DNA of 64,000 bases, taken from contig NZ_PEBD01000011.1 in assembly GCF_002735905.1 (NCBI RefSeq), positions 1 through 64,000 on the forward strand, in the 5' to 3' direction. Positions 34,081 to 43,444 of this stretch are shown here, piece by piece. The notes beneath the pieces are model-generated. The model was not told where the DNA came from and made no database searches. It saw nothing but the letters and a program-made list of their open reading frames with translations. Source of the DNA: Williamsia muralis (GTDB lineage Bacteria > Actinomycetota > Actinomycetes > Mycobacteriales > Mycobacteriaceae). The stretch's first letter is position 1. Each line of letters starts with the position of its first letter. A program made the translations under genes and the position numbers.

Positions 34081-35084
34081 CGGTGATCGAAACGGTGGCT
34101 GTCCCGACCGAGATTCCGCGCACTCGGACTCTCGGTCGGGCGGTCGCCCGCCGGTTGGGTGTCTCGCTGCTGGTGTTGTGGGGTGCGATCACCGCCACCT
34201 TCATCGTGATCCACTCCGGCAGTGGGTCGCCGATCAACGCCATCATCGGTACCGCCGAGGTCTCGCCGCAAGTACGGGCGCAGATCATCAGCGACTACAA
34301 ACTCGACGACCCGATACTGACCCAGTACGGAAACTACCTCTGGCGTCTGTTGCACGGGGATCTCGGCCGGTCATATGCCCTGCGGATGCCAGTGTCCGAG
34401 GCGATCGGCGAGCAGATCTGGCCCACACTGCAATTGGTGATCGTCGCCGCGATTCTCTCCTTGTTGACCGCTCTGCTGGTCGGACTGGCGACGGCCAACC
34501 GTCCAGGCTGGATCCGCGGCCCGATCACCTCCCTCGAAGTGTTGACCGTGGCCGTACCGACGTTCTGGCTGGGCATCCTGCTGCTGACAATCTTCTCGTT
34601 CGAGCTGGGCTGGTTCCCCTCGGTCGGCTCCGAAGGTGTCTCGTCGTTGGTGTTGCCCGCCATCGCGTTGGCGGCGGCACCGGCCGCCCTGCTGTCGCAG
34701 GTGCTTCGGCACGGCGTCGAAAAGACGTTGGACGAACCGTTTGTCGTCACCGCCCGATCCCGTGGCGTCGGCGAGACCGTTGTGCTGTTGCGTCATGTGC
34801 TCCGGCACGCGGCGATGCCGGTGATCACGCTGTGGGGCTGGATCATCGGTGCTCTGATCAGCGGCGCCGTCGTGGTCGAGCAAGTTTTCTCTCGAGAAGG
34901 TCTCGGCCGCTTGACGATTGCTGCTGTCACCGGCAGAGACCTACCCCTGGTGTTGGGTGTGGTCATCATCGCCGCCACCTTCTACACGATCGTCAACACC
35001 CTGATCGACGCCGCCTACGGGTGGCTCGACCCACGCCTACGAACCCAGGACTCTTCGTCCGCGACCGGAAAAGCGGCCCTATGA
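34077..35084 (+). CDS. ABC importer permease, DppB type
   Basis: 335 aa. The first helix is followed by VSPQVRAQIISDYKLDDPILTQYGNYLW, the typical DppB periplasmic region. The EAA loop is VTARSRGVGETVVLLRHVLR, and VVVEQVFSREGLGRL follows. The GTG start at 34077 overlaps the lipoprotein stop (GTGA), which indicates tight translational coupling. Confidence 0.9.
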   Translation: MTVIETVAVPTEIPRTRTLGRAVARRLGVSLLVLWGAITATFIVIHSGSGSPINAIIGTAEVSPQVRAQIISDYKLDDPILTQYGNYLWRLLHGDLGRSYALRMPVSEAIGEQIWPTLQLVIVAAILSLLTALLVGLATANRPGWIRGPITSLEVLTVAVPTFWLGILLLTIFSFELGWFPSVGSEGVSSLVLPAIALAAAPAALLSQVLRHGVEKTLDEPFVVTARSRGVGETVVLLRHVLRHAAMPVITLWGWIIGALISGAVVVEQVFSREGLGRLTIAAVTGRDLPLVLGVVIIAATFYTIVNTLIDAAYGWLDPRLRTQDSSSATGKAAL

Positions 35085-35965
35085 GCACACCCTCGGTATT
35101 GCCCGACCCTGCACCGGCCGTCCGCTTCGCGTCGGGACAGACGGTCGTACAACGTATCCGGCGACTGCGGATCTCGGTGATCCTGAGCGGCATCTTCATT
35201 GCGATCATCACCCTGGCCGCATTTTTCCCGGCGATGTTCACCGATAAAGACCCCAATGCGGGTGAACCGCTGGACATGCTCCTCGCACCCAACGCTGAAC
35301 ACCTGTTCGGGACCGATCAGAACGGCCGAGACATCTACGCCCGCATCATCCACGGCGCCTGGCCCTCCCTCCTGATCGGTGTCAGCGCAACAGTGTTTGC
35401 GCTACTGGCCGGCACCGCGATCGGGGTGTTCGCGGCCCGAGGTGGCCGTACTGGCGACTGGGTGGTGTCCCGTCTGCTCGATGTGTTCCTGGCCATCCCT
35501 GGACTTCTGTTGGTGTTCTTGATCGTCGCGGCCCGCGGACCCGGCACCCTGACCACCATCATCGGCGTCGCGGTGGTCACCCTGCCCAGCTACGCCCGTC
35601 TCGTCAGAGGCGAAGTGCTCCGGCTGCGGGGAGCGGTGTTCGTCGAAGCGGCGAAAGCACTCGGCTGGACCCAGGCAAACATCATCGGTCGCCACATCAT
35701 CCCCAACGCCGTCGGACCCGTCCTGGTCCTGGCGACCATCGGCATCGGGTCGGCCATCGGCATCGGATCCTCACTCAGCTTCCTCGGCCTCGGACCTCAA
35801 CCACCCACCGCCGAGTGGGGCAGCATGCTCTCGGCCAGCCGCACCTACTTCTCCGTCGCCTGGTGGCCTGCCGTCTTTCCCGGTCTCGCCATCACCCTGA
35901 CAGTGCTGTCGGTGACCGTGGTCGGGCAATACCTGCAACGCCGCACCGACGGACGGATCGCATGA
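35081..35965 (+). CDS. ABC importer permease, DppC type
   Basis: 294 aa. HLFGTDQNGRDIYARIIHGA is the DppC hallmark after the first helix. The EAA loop is VEAAKALGWTQANIIGRHII, and SLSFLGLGPQPPTAEWGSML follows. ATG overlaps the upstream TGA by 4 nt (ATGA), and its stop overlaps the next ATG. Confidence 0.9.
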   Translation: MSTPSVLPDPAPAVRFASGQTVVQRIRRLRISVILSGIFIAIITLAAFFPAMFTDKDPNAGEPLDMLLAPNAEHLFGTDQNGRDIYARIIHGAWPSLLIGVSATVFALLAGTAIGVFAARGGRTGDWVVSRLLDVFLAIPGLLLVFLIVAARGPGTLTTIIGVAVVTLPSYARLVRGEVLRLRGAVFVEAAKALGWTQANIIGRHIIPNAVGPVLVLATIGIGSAIGIGSSLSFLGLGPQPPTAEWGSMLSASRTYFSVAWWPAVFPGLAITLTVLSVTVVGQYLQRRTDGRIA

Positions 35966-37647
35966 TGACCACCCTCACACGACACTCCAGCCCCCACACC
36001 CCGCTGGTGGATGTGCAGAACCTACGAGTCGGGTTCAGCTCCGGTGCCCGCACCATCTCTGCGGTCGACGGGGTCTCTTTCACCATCGCGCGAGGACAAA
36101 GTGTCGCGATCGTCGGTGAATCGGGCTCGGGGAAATCCGTCACCGCCCGCAGCCTCGTCGGACTCATCGGCGGCAACTCGCGCGTGACTGCAGACAGACT
36201 GCACATCAACGGTTCTGACGCCCGCTCGTACTCCGAGCGGCGGTGGCGCAGCCTACGCGGCAATCACGTCGGATTCGTCCTGCAAGACGCGCTGACGTCG
36301 CTCGACCCTCTGCGGACCATCGGCGCCGAGATCGGTGAAGTCCTGAACACCCACCGAGTCGTAGGCCGCAGCGACGTCGACGACCGGGTCATGGAACTGC
36401 TGACCACGGTGGGCATCCCAGAGCCACAGTTGCGCGCCGGTCAGTACCCGCACCAGCTCTCCGGCGGCCTCCGTCAGCGCGCCCTCATCGCTTCGGCGAT
36501 CGCCGCCGACCCCGACCTGCTCATCGCCGATGAGCCGACCACCGCTCTCGACGTCACCGTCCAGGCCCAGATCCTGGAGCTTCTCGAACAACGTGCAGAC
36601 AACGGCACCGCGCTGCTCCTCATCAGCCACGACCTCGCCGTGGTTTCCCGCGTCTCCGACTACCTCTACGTGATGAAAGACGGCGTCTTCGTCGAACACG
36701 GACCCACCCGCGACGTCCTGAACAACCCGCGGCATGGCTACACCCGACAACTCCTCGACGCCATCCCCGTCGCCCACGCCCGCGGCACCCGACTGTCCTC
36801 CACGTCAGGCGTCGAGGCCCTTCCGCGCGCACCGATCTCCGATGACGTCGTCCTGCAGGCACGCGACCTGACCAAACACTTCGCATTGTCAGGCAACCGA
36901 CAGCTGCGCGCGGTCGACGACGTCAGCCTGACCGTCCGCGGCGGCGAAACCCTCGGCATCGTCGGCGAATCCGGCTCCGGCAAAACCACCGTCGCGCGCC
37001 TGCTTCTCAACCTCGAAACTCCGGACAGCGGCAGCGTTCACGTCGGCGGCAAAGACTGGACAGCGCTGTCCGACAGAGAAATACGGCAGACCCGGCAGAA
37101 CATCGCGGTCATCTACCAGGACCCACTGAGCTCCTTCGACCCCCGCCACACTGTCGCCCGCATCATCGAGCAGCCCTTACTGGCCGCCGGCGGCCTGACC
37201 CGCGCCCAGCGCCGCACCCGGGTCCTCGAACAGCTCGAGCTCGTCGGCCTCAGCGCAGCTCACCTCGGCCGCCGACCCCGGCAACTCTCTGGCGGCCAAC
37301 GCCAACGGGTCGCCATTGCCCGCGCCCTGGCCACCCGCCCCGACATCGTCATCTGCGACGAACCCGTCTCGGCCCTCGACGTCTCCATCCAGGCCCAGAT
37401 CCTCGACCTCCTCGCCGACCTACAAGCCGAACTCGGCATCGCCTACGTGTTCATCTCTCACCATCTCGGTGTCATCTACCACGTCGCCGACCGCGTCCTA
37501 GTAATGAAAGACGGACGTGCGGTCGAGACCGGCACCGTCGAACAGATCTTCAATCACCCCACCGACGACTACACCCGTGCCCTCCTCGCAGCCATACCAA
37601 CGCTGGAGAAGCAGCGCGACAACGACAAAGCAGGAATCGGCACATGA
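35962..37647 (+). CDS. ABC importer ATPase, fused DppD-DppF type
   Basis: 561 aa with two nucleotide-binding domains. Domain 1: [37 protein letters not shown]. Domain 2: [37 protein letters not shown]. The second H-loop reads ISHHLGVI: the essential His is kept, but the usual following Asp is His. The start is ATG at 35962, overlapping the permease stop; a second ATG follows directly. It powers the second importer of the sulfur island. Confidence 0.92.
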   Translation: MMTTLTRHSSPHTPLVDVQNLRVGFSSGARTISAVDGVSFTIARGQSVAIVGESGSGKSVTARSLVGLIGGNSRVTADRLHINGSDARSYSERRWRSLRGNHVGFVLQDALTSLDPLRTIGAEIGEVLNTHRVVGRSDVDDRVMELLTTVGIPEPQLRAGQYPHQLSGGLRQRALIASAIAADPDLLIADEPTTALDVTVQAQILELLEQRADNGTALLLISHDLAVVSRVSDYLYVMKDGVFVEHGPTRDVLNNPRHGYTRQLLDAIPVAHARGTRLSSTSGVEALPRAPISDDVVLQARDLTKHFALSGNRQLRAVDDVSLTVRGGETLGIVGESGSGKTTVARLLLNLETPDSGSVHVGGKDWTALSDREIRQTRQNIAVIYQDPLSSFDPRHTVARIIEQPLLAAGGLTRAQRRTRVLEQLELVGLSAAHLGRRPRQLSGGQRQRVAIARALATRPDIVICDEPVSALDVSIQAQILDLLADLQAELGIAYVFISHHLGVIYHVADRVLVMKDGRAVETGTVEQIFNHPTDDYTRALLAAIPTLEKQRDNDKAGIGT

Positions 37648-38774
37648 CCATCACCCGAGTGGACACGGTCGTCGTCGGCGGCGGCGCCATGGGCTCGGCC
37701 GCCGCCTGGCACCTCGCCCGCCGCGGAGTCGAAACCGTTCTCCTCGAACGGTTCACGCCCGGTCATGCGAACGGTGCCTCCCACGGCACCTCCCGGATCT
37801 TCCGGACCTCGTACGCCGATCCCACGTACGTTGCATTGGCCCGTGAGGCCGAACGACAGTGGGCAGAGCTGGAGGGGGAGGTCGGGGCGACGCTCTTGAC
37901 GGTCACCGGTGGAGTCGACCAGGGATTTACGCCCTACCTGATTCAAATTGCCGACACCCTTGCTGACCTCGGCGTCGACCACCAATGGCTGAGCGCTGAT
38001 GAAGCGTCGGAGCGTTGGCGAGGAATCACGTTTACGGGCCGCTCGTTGTACTACCCGAACAGCGGGCGGGTGCATGCCGACAACGCCGTGGCGGCGCTAC
38101 AGGCGGCCGCTGCCGCCCACGGCGCCGAGGTCAGACACGAATCGCAGGTGGTATCGATCGAAGTCACAGACGGCGATTCGGTCACAGTGCGCACCGCCGA
38201 CCACAACTACCTCGCCCGCCGGGTGGTGGTGGCCGCCGGAGCATGGGCCGAGCAACTCGTGAGCGACATCGCGCCATTGCCACCGATCCGCGTGACGCAG
38301 GAACAACCTGCCCATTTCGCGCCGCGCGACCCGAGCATCAGCTGGCCCAGCTTCGGGATCCTGCACGACCCCGACGAGCCGAGCGCCCCCGAATTCGGTG
38401 GGGTCTACGGCCTGTCCTCCGGCGTCGAGGGAGTCAAGGTCGGCTTCCATGGAGTCGGACCGGTCGTCGATCCCGACCACCGCGACTTCACCGCGGAGCC
38501 ACGGCAGTTGGCCGCTCTGCAGGACTACGTCCGCGAATGGGTGCCCGGCGTCGACGCCGACGCTCTGACGCCCATCAGTTGCACCTACGCCACCACGCCC
38601 GACTCCAATTTCGTGATCGACCGCGTCGGCCCTGTCGCCGTCGCTGCCGGATTCTCCGGCCACGGATTCAAGTTCGTCCCTGCGATCGGCAGACTCCTGG
38701 CCGACCTCACCATCGACAAAGACGCCCCAAAGTTGTTCTCCTTCCGTAGTCACTCCCCAGAAAAGGTGCACTGA
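37644..38774 (+). CDS. Monomeric sarcosine oxidase / N-methyltryptophan oxidase-like flavoenzyme
   Basis: 376 aa, the usual length of MSOX/SolA. VVVGGGAMGSAAAWHLARRG (about residues 9-28) is the FAD dinucleotide motif, followed by the family pattern LLERFTPGHANGASHGTSRIFR. A Cys at ISCTYATTPDSNFVID (about residue 312) is in the place of the Cys that holds 8alpha-S-linked FAD in this family. GFSGHGFKFVPAIG closes the FAD site. It oxidises secondary amines with O2, giving an aldehyde, a free amine and hydrogen peroxide. The ATG overlaps the ATPase stop. It might free the amine of an N-alkyl amino acid imported by the adjacent transporter. Confidence 0.88.
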   Translation: MTITRVDTVVVGGGAMGSAAAWHLARRGVETVLLERFTPGHANGASHGTSRIFRTSYADPTYVALAREAERQWAELEGEVGATLLTVTGGVDQGFTPYLIQIADTLADLGVDHQWLSADEASERWRGITFTGRSLYYPNSGRVHADNAVAALQAAAAAHGAEVRHESQVVSIEVTDGDSVTVRTADHNYLARRVVVAAGAWAEQLVSDIAPLPPIRVTQEQPAHFAPRDPSISWPSFGILHDPDEPSAPEFGGVYGLSSGVEGVKVGFHGVGPVVDPDHRDFTAEPRQLAALQDYVREWVPGVDADALTPISCTYATTPDSNFVIDRVGPVAVAAGFSGHGFKFVPAIGRLLADLTIDKDAPKLFSFRSHSPEKVH

Positions 38775-38775
38775 C

Positions 38776-39669
38776 ATGCCAAACTTCGCCAGCCCCGCCG
38801 ATACTGCGACACACGGTGAGTACACGATCAAACGCACGCCCGGCGACACCCGGCCGATCTACCGATTCACCGGACGTATCAGCAACGACGGTTCCACGCC
38901 CTACCCGGCAGTCGCCGACCGTTACCACGTCTACTCGGGCTGGTTCTGCCCGTGGGCGCAGCGGGTCACGCTCGTCATCGAGTTGGCCGGCCTCTCCGAC
39001 ACCGTGAGTGTCAGCTACGTAGACGGCAAGCGCGACGCGCGAGGATGGGCCTTTCGGGAAACCCACGGTCCAGATCCGGTGAACGGCTTCACACTGCTGC
39101 GTGAGGCCTATGACCTCACCGAGCCAGATTTCGATGGTCATGTCTCGGTCCCCACCCTGTGGGACCGCGAGACCAACAAGGTCATCAGCAATGACTTCGC
39201 GACGATCGACGCCGACCTCGCTTCCCAATACGACGTGGCAGCGAACGGTGGGGTCGAGCTGTATCCGGCCGACCTACGCGCCCAGATCGACGAGCTGGAG
39301 ACGTGGCTGCGCGCCGACGTCAACAGCACTGCGCACACCGCGATCGGCGAAGGACCGGTGGCCGCGGAGGCCGCACGGACCTTGCAGGCGGCGTTTGTAA
39401 AGCTCGGACATCGCTTGCGCGACAGCCGCTTCCTGCTCGGTGACGAGGTCACCCTGGCCGATGTCCGACTGTTCGTGACGCTCGTACGCTACGACGCGTC
39501 CGCGGCACGAGCCGGCGCACCTCGCCTGGCCGAGTTCGGTGAATTGTGGCGCTATGCACGCGATCTCTACGCCATCGACGCGTTCACCAAGACCACGGAC
39601 TTCAGTTCATTCGGCGGTGACAAATCGGTGGTCGCCGACTGGCAGAGCTCGGTCGGTGTCGCGCGATGA
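38776..39669 (+). CDS. Glutathionyl-hydroquinone reductase-like protein (Xi-class GST family)
   Basis: 297 aa. YSGWFCPWAQR with Cys58 is the CPWA active-site motif of the ECM4/YqjG family. The thioredoxin-like N-domain is followed by an alpha-helical GST C-domain with GDEVTLADVRLFVTLVRYD. Family enzymes reduce S-glutathionyl-hydroquinones or similar thiol conjugates. Actinobacteria of this type use mycothiol or ergothioneine, so the thiol partner may differ. One base separates it from the SolA-like gene, and its stop overlaps the next start, so it belongs to the sulfur operon; it may remove a thiol from a conjugate. Confidence 0.85.
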   Translation: MPNFASPADTATHGEYTIKRTPGDTRPIYRFTGRISNDGSTPYPAVADRYHVYSGWFCPWAQRVTLVIELAGLSDTVSVSYVDGKRDARGWAFRETHGPDPVNGFTLLREAYDLTEPDFDGHVSVPTLWDRETNKVISNDFATIDADLASQYDVAANGGVELYPADLRAQIDELETWLRADVNSTAHTAIGEGPVAAEAARTLQAAFVKLGHRLRDSRFLLGDEVTLADVRLFVTLVRYDASAARAGAPRLAEFGELWRYARDLYAIDAFTKTTDFSSFGGDKSVVADWQSSVGVAR

Positions 39670-40871
39670 GTCCCGTGCATCTCGGCGTCGCACTCGACGG
39701 TGTCGGCTGGCACCCGGCTGCCTGGCGGGAGGACACCGAGAACGCCCGGCGACTGACCGATCCCGAGTACTGGGTCGAACTCGCGCAGACGGCTGAACGA
39801 GGATTGCTCGATTTCATCACCATCGACGACACGTTGGCTCTGCAATCGGAGACCTATGGTCCACCGATCCCGCGCACCGATCGAGTGCGTGGTCGGCTCG
39901 ACTCGGTGTTGATCGCATCCCGGGTTGCGCCGCGTACCAAGCACATCGGTCTCATTCCTACCGTCGTGGTCACTCACACCGAACCGTTTCACGTCGCCAA
40001 GGCGATCGCAACGCTCGACTTCGTGAGCAGTGGCCGGGCAGGCGTGCGACTCAAGGTCGGAGTGACCGGCACTGAGGCACAGCTATTCGGCCGCCGCGAC
40101 ATTCCCGAACTCACCTTGTCCGAACTCAAGGCCGCCACCGACACGTCATTCGTCACCAAGGCATTTGACGAGGCCGTCGATTACGGCGAAGTGCTGCACA
40201 GGCTCTGGGACAGCTGGGAGGACGACGCCGAGATCCGCGACCAGTCCACCGGACGGTTCGTCGATCGAAAGAAGCTGCACTACATCGACTTCGAAGGCGA
40301 GCACTTCTCTGTCAAGGGTCCGCTGACCGTTCCACGCCCGCCGCAGGGCCAGCCGATCGTCGGCATCTTGGCCCATGCAACCGATGTGTACCGGCTGGGT
40401 GTGGCCGTCGGGGATCTCATCTGGTTCACCCCGCGGAGCAACGCCGACGTTGCAGCGGTCCGCGCCGAGATCGCTGCGCTCACTGAGGCGTCACACCGGT
40501 CTACGTCGCCCGCGAAGTTGTTCGGCGACCTGGTTGTGGTCCTGGATTCCGACCGGGAACGAGCCCTCGATCGGTTGCACCGCCTCGATGACCTCTCCGG
40601 CGAGCCGTCGGCCTCGGACGCCGACATCTTCACCGGCACCCCGTCCGAGCTGGCCGATCTGATCGACGCGTGGACGACGGCCGGCCTCGACGGCATCCGC
40701 TTGCGGCCGGCCGGCAATGCTGTTGATCTACCGCTGATCAGCGACGCGTTGGTGCCGGAGCTACAGCGCAGAGGCCTGCGACCAGATGGATACTCCGCCA
40801 ACACATTGAGGGGCCATCTCGGCTTGGAGCGACCCCGCTCAAGGTACGCAACATCATCGGAGGTGTCATGA
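39666..40871 (+). CDS. FMN-dependent monooxygenase, luciferase-like (NtaA/SnaA-related)
   Basis: 401 aa. HLGVALDGVGWHPAAWRE opens the barrel; LLDFITIDDTL, then HTEPFHVAKAIATLDFVSSGRAGVRLKV (about residues 102-129) match the family, although the usual GWNxVTS is replaced by VRLKVGVTG. The C-terminus SANTLRGHLGL is family-like. It overlaps the preceding GST-like gene and the next monooxygenase by 4 nt each (ATGA), so three monooxygenases are expressed together. Confidence 0.82.
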   Translation: MSPVHLGVALDGVGWHPAAWREDTENARRLTDPEYWVELAQTAERGLLDFITIDDTLALQSETYGPPIPRTDRVRGRLDSVLIASRVAPRTKHIGLIPTVVVTHTEPFHVAKAIATLDFVSSGRAGVRLKVGVTGTEAQLFGRRDIPELTLSELKAATDTSFVTKAFDEAVDYGEVLHRLWDSWEDDAEIRDQSTGRFVDRKKLHYIDFEGEHFSVKGPLTVPRPPQGQPIVGILAHATDVYRLGVAVGDLIWFTPRSNADVAAVRAEIAALTEASHRSTSPAKLFGDLVVVLDSDRERALDRLHRLDDLSGEPSASDADIFTGTPSELADLIDAWTTAGLDGIRLRPAGNAVDLPLISDALVPELQRRGLRPDGYSANTLRGHLGLERPRSRYATSSEVS

Positions 40872-42262
40872 CAGGCAAGCCAGTCAAACAGGTGCGTCTG
40901 GGGGCCGCCTTTCCCGGTGTCAACAACACCACCGTGTGGAGTGACCCGCGGGCGGGAAGCCAGATCGAGTTCAGCAGTTTCGTGCATCTCGCGCAGACTG
41001 CCGAAGCCGCGAAGTTCGACTTCTTCTTCCTTGCCGAGGGTCTGCGCCTGCGCGAGAAGAAAGGTCTGATCCACGACCTCGATGTCGTCGGCCGCCCCGA
41101 CACATTGCCGGTGCTGGCGGCGCTGGCTGCTGTCACAACCGACATCGGTCTCATCGGCACCATCAATGCGACCTTCAACGAACCATTCGAGCTGGCCCGG
41201 CAATTCGCCAGCCTGGACCACCTGTCGGGTGGACGTGCGGGCTGGAACCTCGTGACGTCATCGGACGCGTTCACCGGTGAGAACTTTCGGCGCGGCGGCT
41301 ACCTCTCCTACCGCGACCGGTATGTGCGGGCTGCCGAGCTGCTCGATGTCGTTCGGACACTGTGGGATTCGTGGCCGGAGGACGCAGTTGTGGCAGACGG
41401 GGAGCAGGGCCGGTTCTGGAGCGACCCCGACACCGGCGCGTTCGCCCACCACGGCGAGCACTTCGATGTCCGGGGTCAGTTCTCGGTTCCCGCCAGCCCG
41501 CAGCGTTATCCGGTGATCTTTCAGGCCGGCGACTCCGAGGCCGGCCGGGACTTCGGCGGTGCCTACGCCGACGGAATTTTCACCCTGGTCCGGGACATCG
41601 GTGAATCCCGCACCTACTACCAGGAACTCAAAGCCCGCAAGGTTGCGGCGGGTGGCTCGCCCGACGATCTACTCATCTTGCCGGGAGCCACGTTCGCGCT
41701 TGGTGACACGACTGAACAGGCTCACGAGAACGCCGCCGAGATCCGAAGGCAGCAGGTCAGTGGAGCAACCGCAATCGGGTTCATCGAAGAGGTCTGGAAT
41801 CGCGACCTCAGTCAGTACGACCCCGACGGCCCGCTGCCGGATGTCGCACCTGACCTCGATTCCGCCGCGATCATCCAAGGCAAGAGCCGAATATACAAGG
41901 ACTCGGCCGCCCTGATCGAGCGGTGGCGGCAGCTCGCCGACACGCAGAACTTGTCGATACGTGACCTCGTCGTCGAGGTCAGCGCCAAGCAGACGTTCAT
42001 CGGGACGCCGGCCGAGGTCGCCGAGCAGATCAACCACCGCGTCCAGACCGACGCCGCCGACGGCTTCATCCTCTCCCCGCACCTCACTCCGTCCGGACTC
42101 GACGAGTTCGCCACGAAGGTGGTACCGGAGTTGCAGGAGCGCGGTGTCTTTCGTTCGGAGTACACCGGTTCGACGCTCCGCGAGAACCTCGGATTGCCGG
42201 TCGCGCATGCCCGGTCCTGGCCGCAAGACAACCTGCCGGCCTACGCGTCTACTTCTACCTAG
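40868..42262 (+). CDS. FMN-dependent monooxygenase, NtaA/DszA/CmoJ-like
   Basis: 464 aa. Strong family pattern: FDFFFLAEGLRLR (about residues 41-53), NEPFELARQFASLDHLSGGRAGWNLVTSSD (about 107-136), HHGEHFDVRGQFSVP, IFQAGDSEAGRDF, and YTGSTLRENLGLP near the end. Relatives include nitrilotriacetate monooxygenase, dibenzothiophene-sulfone monooxygenase DszA and B. subtilis CmoJ (YtnJ) of S-alkylcysteine salvage. In this SAM-controlled operon, C-S bond cleavage is the most likely chemistry. ATG overlaps the upstream stop. Confidence 0.87.
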   Translation: MTGKPVKQVRLGAAFPGVNNTTVWSDPRAGSQIEFSSFVHLAQTAEAAKFDFFFLAEGLRLREKKGLIHDLDVVGRPDTLPVLAALAAVTTDIGLIGTINATFNEPFELARQFASLDHLSGGRAGWNLVTSSDAFTGENFRRGGYLSYRDRYVRAAELLDVVRTLWDSWPEDAVVADGEQGRFWSDPDTGAFAHHGEHFDVRGQFSVPASPQRYPVIFQAGDSEAGRDFGGAYADGIFTLVRDIGESRTYYQELKARKVAAGGSPDDLLILPGATFALGDTTEQAHENAAEIRRQQVSGATAIGFIEEVWNRDLSQYDPDGPLPDVAPDLDSAAIIQGKSRIYKDSAALIERWRQLADTQNLSIRDLVVEVSAKQTFIGTPAEVAEQINHRVQTDAADGFILSPHLTPSGLDEFATKVVPELQERGVFRSEYTGSTLRENLGLPVAHARSWPQDNLPAYASTST

Positions 42263-42271
42263 GAGATTTTC

Positions 42272-43444
42272 ATGGGACCCATACCGCTGTCCGTCCTCGA
42301 TCTACTGCCGCGATCCAGCGGCGTAGACAACGCCACCGCACTGCGCAACACCATCGATCTGGCTCAGCAGGCCGAGCGCTTGGGCTACGCGCGCTACTGG
42401 TTTGCCGAACACCACCTGAACCCAGGCGTTCTCGGTTCGTCACCCGCTGTCGAGATCGCGCTGGTCGCCGGATCGACGTCGACCATCCGATTGGGTTCGG
42501 CCGGCGTGCAATTCGGACATCGAACGCCGCTGGCTACGGTCGAGGAGTTCGGTCTGATCAATGCTCTGCATCCCGGGCGACTCGATCTCGGGATCGGCCG
42601 GTCGATCTCGCGACCGGAACCGAAGGCCGCCCCCGGCGGCGAGTCGGACACGGACAGTGCCAGGAAGAGCTATCTGGCAGCACGCGGCGGCGCTTCGCAC
42701 GACGAAGACAGTCACACCCCGAATGGCTTGTTGCTTCCCAGACAGTTCGACCTCTCGTCCGCGTTTTCGAGCAGCGCCGCTGCGCATCTGCTGAATCTCC
42801 TACAGCAGCCCGGTGCATACGCACCGGGCTACGACGACCAGATCTCCACTGTCCTCGCCCTGCTCAAGGGGAGCTATGTGAGCCCCGAAGGACTTCCCGC
42901 CCACGCGTCGCCCGGCGAAGGCGCGGACGTCCAGGTGTGGATCCTGGGCGCGTCAGGAGGATCGAGTGCCACGGTCGCAGGGTCGAAGGGGCTGCGATTC
43001 GTGGCAAGTTACCACCACAGCCCGAGCACGGTCATCGACGCGGTCGACGCCTACCGGGCAGCGTTCAAGTCCTCCGCGGACGTACCCGAACCGTACGTCG
43101 CGGTGTCGGTGGACGCCGTCATCGCCGAAACCGACGACGAGGCAACCGAACTCGCCAGCGGATACGCACCATGGGTGCGGAGCATCCGGCGCGGCGACGG
43201 AGCTATCCCGTTCCCGACTTCGGCCGAAGCCGCGGCGTTGGAATGGACCGACGACGATCGCGAACTCGTGCGCGATCGGGTGCTCACCCAGTTCGTCGGG
43301 TCGCCGGCCACGGTCGCCGACAAACTCGAGGTGCTGCGGGATGCCACCGGCGCGTCCGAGATTTCCATCACGACCATCACCCACGATCACGCGGCGCGGG
43401 TGCGATCGTACGAATTGATCGCGAAAGAGTGGGCCAACCGGTGA
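42272..43444 (+). CDS. Luciferase-like oxidoreductase, MsnO8/YtmO type
   Basis: 390 aa. PLSVLDLLPRSSG at the N-terminus, RYWFAEHHLNPG (about residues 40-51) and LHPGRLDLGIGRS (about 99-111) are the MsnO8-family markers. There is an unusually long Ser/Gly-rich insertion at about 114-135. AGGAG precedes the ATG at 42272. Its stop overlaps the GNAT start. B. subtilis YtmO, of the same type, sits in the ytm/snd operon that also encodes CmoJ and an acetyltransferase. Confidence 0.83.
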   Translation: MGPIPLSVLDLLPRSSGVDNATALRNTIDLAQQAERLGYARYWFAEHHLNPGVLGSSPAVEIALVAGSTSTIRLGSAGVQFGHRTPLATVEEFGLINALHPGRLDLGIGRSISRPEPKAAPGGESDTDSARKSYLAARGGASHDEDSHTPNGLLLPRQFDLSSAFSSSAAAHLLNLLQQPGAYAPGYDDQISTVLALLKGSYVSPEGLPAHASPGEGADVQVWILGASGGSSATVAGSKGLRFVASYHHSPSTVIDAVDAYRAAFKSSADVPEPYVAVSVDAVIAETDDEATELASGYAPWVRSIRRGDGAIPFPTSAEAAALEWTDDDRELVRDRVLTQFVGSPATVADKLEVLRDATGASEISITTITHDHAARVRSYELIAKEWANR

